Source: Janthinobacterium violaceinigrum
GTDB lineage: Bacteria; Pseudomonadota; Gammaproteobacteria; Burkholderiales; Burkholderiaceae_D
Assembly (NCBI RefSeq): GCF_009208555.1
Contig: NZ_WFLI01000021.1
Location: 36,138 to 100,137 of the forward strand
Direction of reading: 5' to 3'
DNA length: 64,000 bases
Under the pieces are notes generated by a model. That model did no database searches. It worked only from the letters and a program-made list of their open reading frames with translations, and was not told the DNA's origin. The position numbers were made by a program, and so were the translations under genes. Of this stretch, positions 60,687 to 64,000 are shown piece by piece (position 1 is the stretch's first letter; each line of letters begins with the position of its first letter).

Positions 60687-63167
60687 CTACCACTTCGGCG
60701 TGTACTTCAGGGTGAACTGCACGTTGCGCGGGTCGCCATAGTAGTTGTTCGAACCCGTGGTGTTGTAGGACGGGATGATGTAGCGCTTGTCGAACAGGTT
60801 GTTGACGTTCAGCGACAGGGCCACTTGCGGCGTGGCTTGCCAGCCCAGGCGTGCATTCCAGATCGAGAAGCCGGCGACCTTGAAGGTACGTTCGGTATCG
60901 ACCGTGTGGCTTTGCAGGCTGGTGCCGGCACCCACGCTGAACTTGTCCCAATTGCCGGGCAGGGTATAGCTGGACCAAAGGCGCAGCATGTGCTTCGGCG
61001 TCCAGGTGGAAAAGACCTGGCCCTTGTTGTCCGGATCGTCGAGGTAGGTCGTCGTCGTATAGGCGTAGCCGGCCGACAGCTGCAGGCCGCGCGCCACTTC
61101 GCCCGACACTTCCGCTTCCAGGCCCTGGCTGCGCACCTTGCCCGAGGCGCGCGAGCAGTACCAGCCGTCGCAGGCGAAACCGGCGGCGTAATCGGTGACG
61201 GCGCGGTCCTTGTGGTCATAGCGGAACACGGCCAGCGAGGTATTGACCTTGCCGTCCAGCAGTTCACCCTTGATGCCGCCTTCGTAGCTGCTGCCCGTGA
61301 TCGGCTTGAGCGTCCGGCCCGCCACGTCGTGGTTCGTCTGCGGCTGGAACACGTCCGCATAGCTGGCGTAGACCGACCATTGCGGCGTCAATGCATGGAT
61401 CAGGCCTACCGACGGCGTGAACTTGGCCGTAGTGCGGGTGGCGTCGCGGTAGCCGTCCGGCGTGGCATACAGGAAGTCGTACCAGCTGAAGCGCCCGCCC
61501 AGCAGGACTTTCAGATTGCTCGTCAGCTGGCCGTTCCAGGTGGCGTACAGGCCTTTCTGGCGCATGTCGTAGGTGCTGTAGCTGGTCACGCCCATCGGGC
61601 GCGCGGCGATGGTGTCGAAGTCTTGCCACGGACGATTGTGCTTGATATTGAAGATGTCCGCGCCCATTTCCCACGCGCGTGCATAGCGGTCGTTCGACGT
61701 GAAGCTGACATAGCTGGCGCCGACGACGATTTCCTGCGCGATGCCCAGGCCATCGAATTTGCCGCGCACGAAGGCGTCGATGCCGCGCTTGCGGTTGTCG
61801 AAATCGGTGGAAAAGTCGCCGTAGCGCGCGCCGCTGCCATCGGGCTTGATTTCAAAAGCCGTGCGCTGGTGCGTGGAGCTGGTGCTTTCATTCGTGCCCA
61901 GCGCCGACGCCTTCAGGCTCCATTGCGTATTGAAGTGGTGTTCCAGGTCCAGGTAGACGGTGCTTTGTTCCACCAGGCTGCGGTTCCAGTCGGCACCCGT
62001 GAAGGTGGAGCGCGGCAGTGGCAGTTCGCCGCCGTCCGCATAGCGGGGCAAGCCGATGAAGGTGGGGCGGCCGTGGGCCTTCACATGGCTGGCGGCCAGG
62101 CCGACCGTGGTGGCGGGCCCCAGGTCGTAGTCGAGCGCCGCGTACAGGGTGCGGTTCTTGCTCCATACCTGGTCGATGAAGGAGTGGCTGTCGTCTTCAT
62201 CGACGATGGCGCGTCCGCGCAGGGTGCCTTCCGCATTCAGCGGGCTGCTGATGTCGACCTGGGCGCCGTAGTGGTCCCACGAACCGGCGCGGCCCGTCAG
62301 CGTGATCGCGCGCGTGGCCAGCGGACGTTTGCGCACCAGGCTGACGGAGCCGCCGGGGCTGCCCGTGCCGACCAGCATGCCGGAGGCGCCGCGCAGCACT
62401 TCCAGGCGGTCGTAGATGACCATGTTTTCCTGGCCCCAGTTACCCAGCGCATAGGTGTTGCGGTCGATGGGCACGCCGTCGTACTGCCATTGGTCGATCT
62501 GGAAGCCGCGCGCCGTGATGACCACGCCCGGCCCCACGCCATGCACGCCCACCACGCCGGTGACGTTGTTGACGGCTTCGCGCAAGTCCGTGATGCCCTG
62601 GTCGTCCAGGCGCTGGCGCGTCAGCACGCTCACGGATTGGGGGATGTCCTTCATCGATTGCTCGCCCTTGCCGATGGTGAGCTTGCGCGCCGTGTAGGAG
62701 CCGCTGCCTTCCGTGGTGGCGCCTTGCTCGGCCTGGCCGACGATGGTAATCGAGGGCATGGTGCGCTCGGCCGCCGAGGCGGCAGTGGCGGCTGCCGTGG
62801 GTACGGACGCCGGCGCGGCCACCAGCACGTAGCCGGTTGCTGTCTTGCCGATGGCGTAGCCGCTGCCGCGCAGCAGCACGGCAAAGCCGTCGTCGATGGC
62901 ATAGCTGCCTTGCAGGCCTGCCGTCGTCAAGCCCTGGACCTTGGCCGCATCGATGACGATGGACACGCCCGCCTGCTGCGCATAGCGGTTCAGGGCGCCG
63001 GCCAGCGGACCGGTGGGGATGTTGTAGCTGGCGGTGGCAGGCGCCGTTTGCGCAACTGCCTGGGCGTGCATGCCGGCGCTTGCCAGCAGCAGGGCGGCCA
63101 GGGCCAGCGGGCGCAGACGCGTGCGCAGGGTGTTCGGGGACGTAAGGGCAACAACTTGAGCGTACAT
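60687..63167 (-). CDS. TonB-dependent siderophore receptor of the transducer type
   Basis: 826 residues. Signal peptide (to ~40), STN domain (45-115: YNIPTGPLAGALNRYAQQAG, VQGLTTAGLQGSYAIDDGF), TonB-box-like PSITIVG near 137, plug (KDIPQSVSVLTRQRLDDQGI, VVITARGFQIDQWQYDGVPI), and a 22-strand beta barrel ending PRNVQFTLKYTPKW. An STN domain signals through a FecR-type anti-sigma protein, and fecR lies 79 bp upstream. Likely ferric-siderophore uptake (FpvA/FoxA-like). Confidence 0.92.
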   Translation of the reverse strand: MYAQVVALTSPNTLRTRLRPLALAALLLASAGMHAQAVAQTAPATASYNIPTGPLAGALNRYAQQAGVSIVIDAAKVQGLTTAGLQGSYAIDDGFAVLLRGSGYAIGKTATGYVLVAAPASVPTAAATAASAAERTMPSITIVGQAEQGATTEGSGSYTARKLTIGKGEQSMKDIPQSVSVLTRQRLDDQGITDLREAVNNVTGVVGVHGVGPGVVITARGFQIDQWQYDGVPIDRNTYALGNWGQENMVIYDRLEVLRGASGMLVGTGSPGGSVSLVRKRPLATRAITLTGRAGSWDHYGAQVDISSPLNAEGTLRGRAIVDEDDSHSFIDQVWSKNRTLYAALDYDLGPATTVGLAASHVKAHGRPTFIGLPRYADGGELPLPRSTFTGADWNRSLVEQSTVYLDLEHHFNTQWSLKASALGTNESTSSTHQRTAFEIKPDGSGARYGDFSTDFDNRKRGIDAFVRGKFDGLGIAQEIVVGASYVSFTSNDRYARAWEMGADIFNIKHNRPWQDFDTIAARPMGVTSYSTYDMRQKGLYATWNGQLTSNLKVLLGGRFSWYDFLYATPDGYRDATRTTAKFTPSVGLIHALTPQWSVYASYADVFQPQTNHDVAGRTLKPITGSSYEGGIKGELLDGKVNTSLAVFRYDHKDRAVTDYAAGFACDGWYCSRASGKVRSQGLEAEVSGEVARGLQLSAGYAYTTTTYLDDPDNKGQVFSTWTPKHMLRLWSSYTLPGNWDKFSVGAGTSLQSHTVDTERTFKVAGFSIWNARLGWQATPQVALSLNVNNLFDKRYIIPSYNTTGSNNYYGDPRNVQFTLKYTPKW

Positions 63168-63246
63168 GGTGACAGCCTTTTTTGAATGATCTCAGCTGCC
63201 TTGACGCACGAGATGCGCAAAGTGGAACTGCGAATGCCGATTATTT

Positions 63247-64000
63247 CTATTTATTTTTTGCGGGGGTGCTGGCGGGCGCGTCCACCATCACCAGGTAGCG
63301 CGTCAGCATGCGGATGCGCAGCTGCGGGAAATTGTCGATCAACAGCTGCAGCGCCTTGTCCGTGTCGTCCAGCGGCAGCACGGCGGCCACGCGGATACCG
63401 GCGATCTGCGCGCGGTCGTAATGCAGCTGGCCGGGGCGGTGGCGGGCCAGCTCGTCGAGCACGTCGGCCAGCGGCTGGTCGTCGATTACCAGCTGGTGCG
63501 CGCGCCACGCTTCCTGCACGCTGGCCGCATCGATGGCCGTGATTGGCCCCACGCCATCTTCCGTGATGCGCGTGCGCTGGCCCGCCTGCACGATGCTGGC
63601 CGGATGCTGCGGCACCTGCGCCGACACTTTCGATTCCAGCATGCTCAGGATGGTGGCGTCATCGTCCCTGCGCACGGTGAAACGCGTGCCCAGCGCGCGG
63701 ATCGCCGCCTGCCCGCTGTCGACGATGAAGGGACGCTGCGCATCCTTGGCCACGTCGACGAGGATGTCGCCCTGCACCAGCTCCACATGCCGCTCGCCCG
63801 CATTGAAGTGCACGTTGACGGCGCTGCCGCTGCCCAGGGTAATGTGGCTGCCGTCGGCCAGGGTGTGCGTGCGCCATTGTCCCGTGGGGCTGCGCAGGTC
63901 GGCAAGCAGGTAGGCGGGGCGCTCGCTGACGGCCAGCGCGCTTGTCAGCGCTAGCACGGCCACGGCGCTGGCGGCGGCCAGCTGGCGCAGGCGCTGGCGG
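63247..64000 (-). CDS. FecR-type transmembrane anti-sigma regulator (5' end outside window)
   Basis: Open to the right edge. Visible part: a single membrane span (near 63925-63985), the FecR periplasmic domain (WRTHTLADGSHITLGSGSAV, VELVQGDILVDVAKD, IRALGTRFTVRRDDD) and a C-terminal STN-like segment (DDQPLADVLDELARHRPGQL). Relays the signal of the adjacent receptor's STN domain to an ECF sigma factor that presumably lies beyond the edge. Confidence 0.88.
   Translation of the reverse strand, partial: RQRLRQLAAASAVAVLALTSALAVSERPAYLLADLRSPTGQWRTHTLADGSHITLGSGSAVNVHFNAGERHVELVQGDILVDVAKDAQRPFIVDSGQAAIRALGTRFTVRRDDDATILSMLESKVSAQVPQHPASIVQAGQRTRITEDGVGPITAIDAASVQEAWRAHQLVIDDQPLADVLDELARHRPGQLHYDRAQIAGIRVAAVLPLDDTDKALQLLIDNFPQLRIRMLTRYLVMVDAPASTPAKNK

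Overview
The window looks like ordinary core chromosome of a GC-rich betaproteobacterium of the order Burkholderiales, most likely family Oxalobacteraceae (Janthinobacterium/Duganella/Massilia type). This is inferred from gene orders: rubredoxin-pilGHIJ-chpA next to thiD-like/hemL, yqgE-ruvX-pyrR-pyrB-pyrC', manB/algC-waaC-waaA beside an H-NS gene, glyQS-gmhB-plsC, and miaB-phoH-ybeY-corC-lnt. No rRNA, tRNA, CRISPR array, insertion sequence or prophage was seen. Genes are tightly packed, with many 1-17 bp overlaps.

Layout. 1-4.1 kb: the 3' end of a CorA transporter, a secreted NTF2-like protein, a HAD phosphatase, hemL and a divergent ThiD-like kinase. 4.1-13.5 kb: rubredoxin, then the Pil-Chp chemosensory operon (pilG, pilH, pilI, pilJ, chpA) that controls type IV pili. 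13.5-20.1 kb: photolyase (convergent), then the yqgE-ruvX-pyrR-pyrB-pyrC'-plsC run for Holliday-junction/rRNA maintenance and pyrimidine synthesis. 20.1-25.7 kb (minus strand): an accessory operon of an AraC regulator, an AhpD-like protein, an acyl-CoA-dehydrogenase-like flavoprotein and a nitrate/sulfonate-type ABC importer, the best candidate here for a poorly described uptake-plus-oxidation pathway. 25.7-31.2 kb: apaH, an H-NS gene behind an AT-rich leader, and manB/algC-waaC-waaA for LPS core. 31.2-42.6 kb (minus strand): metallopeptidase-like protein, plsC, gmhB, glyS, glyQ, lnt, corC, a DUF4259 gene, ybeY, phoH, miaB.

43-51 kb: a small HTH-like protein, an HDOD pair, an orphan histidine kinase, three coupled small genes (DUF1697, DUF3224, a 59-residue membrane protein), a PEP-CTERM-like protein, a BigR/SqrR-type persulfide-sensing ArsR regulator with a split YeeE/YedE sulfur permease, and a ChaN-like lipoprotein. 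51-59 kb: a beta-ketoadipate terminal module (IclR regulator, perfect palindromic operator, pcaI, pcaJ, pcaF) with two MHS-family carboxylate transporters, a fumarylacetoacetate-hydrolase protein and a thioredoxin. 59-64 kb: a histidine acid phosphatase with the HAE signature of inositol-polyphosphate phosphatases, then a TonB-dependent transducer-type receptor and a FecR-type anti-sigma regulator running off the right edge.

Most notable observations: REP-like palindromes that supply the TAG stop codons of several genes; a dihydroorotase homologue without its metal-binding histidines; a MINPP-like phosphatase; the AraC/AhpD/flavoprotein/ABC operon; the persulfide-sensor/sulfur-permease cassette; and an internal duplication in the ChpA linker. 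All functional calls come from reading motifs and gene context; no database search was run.
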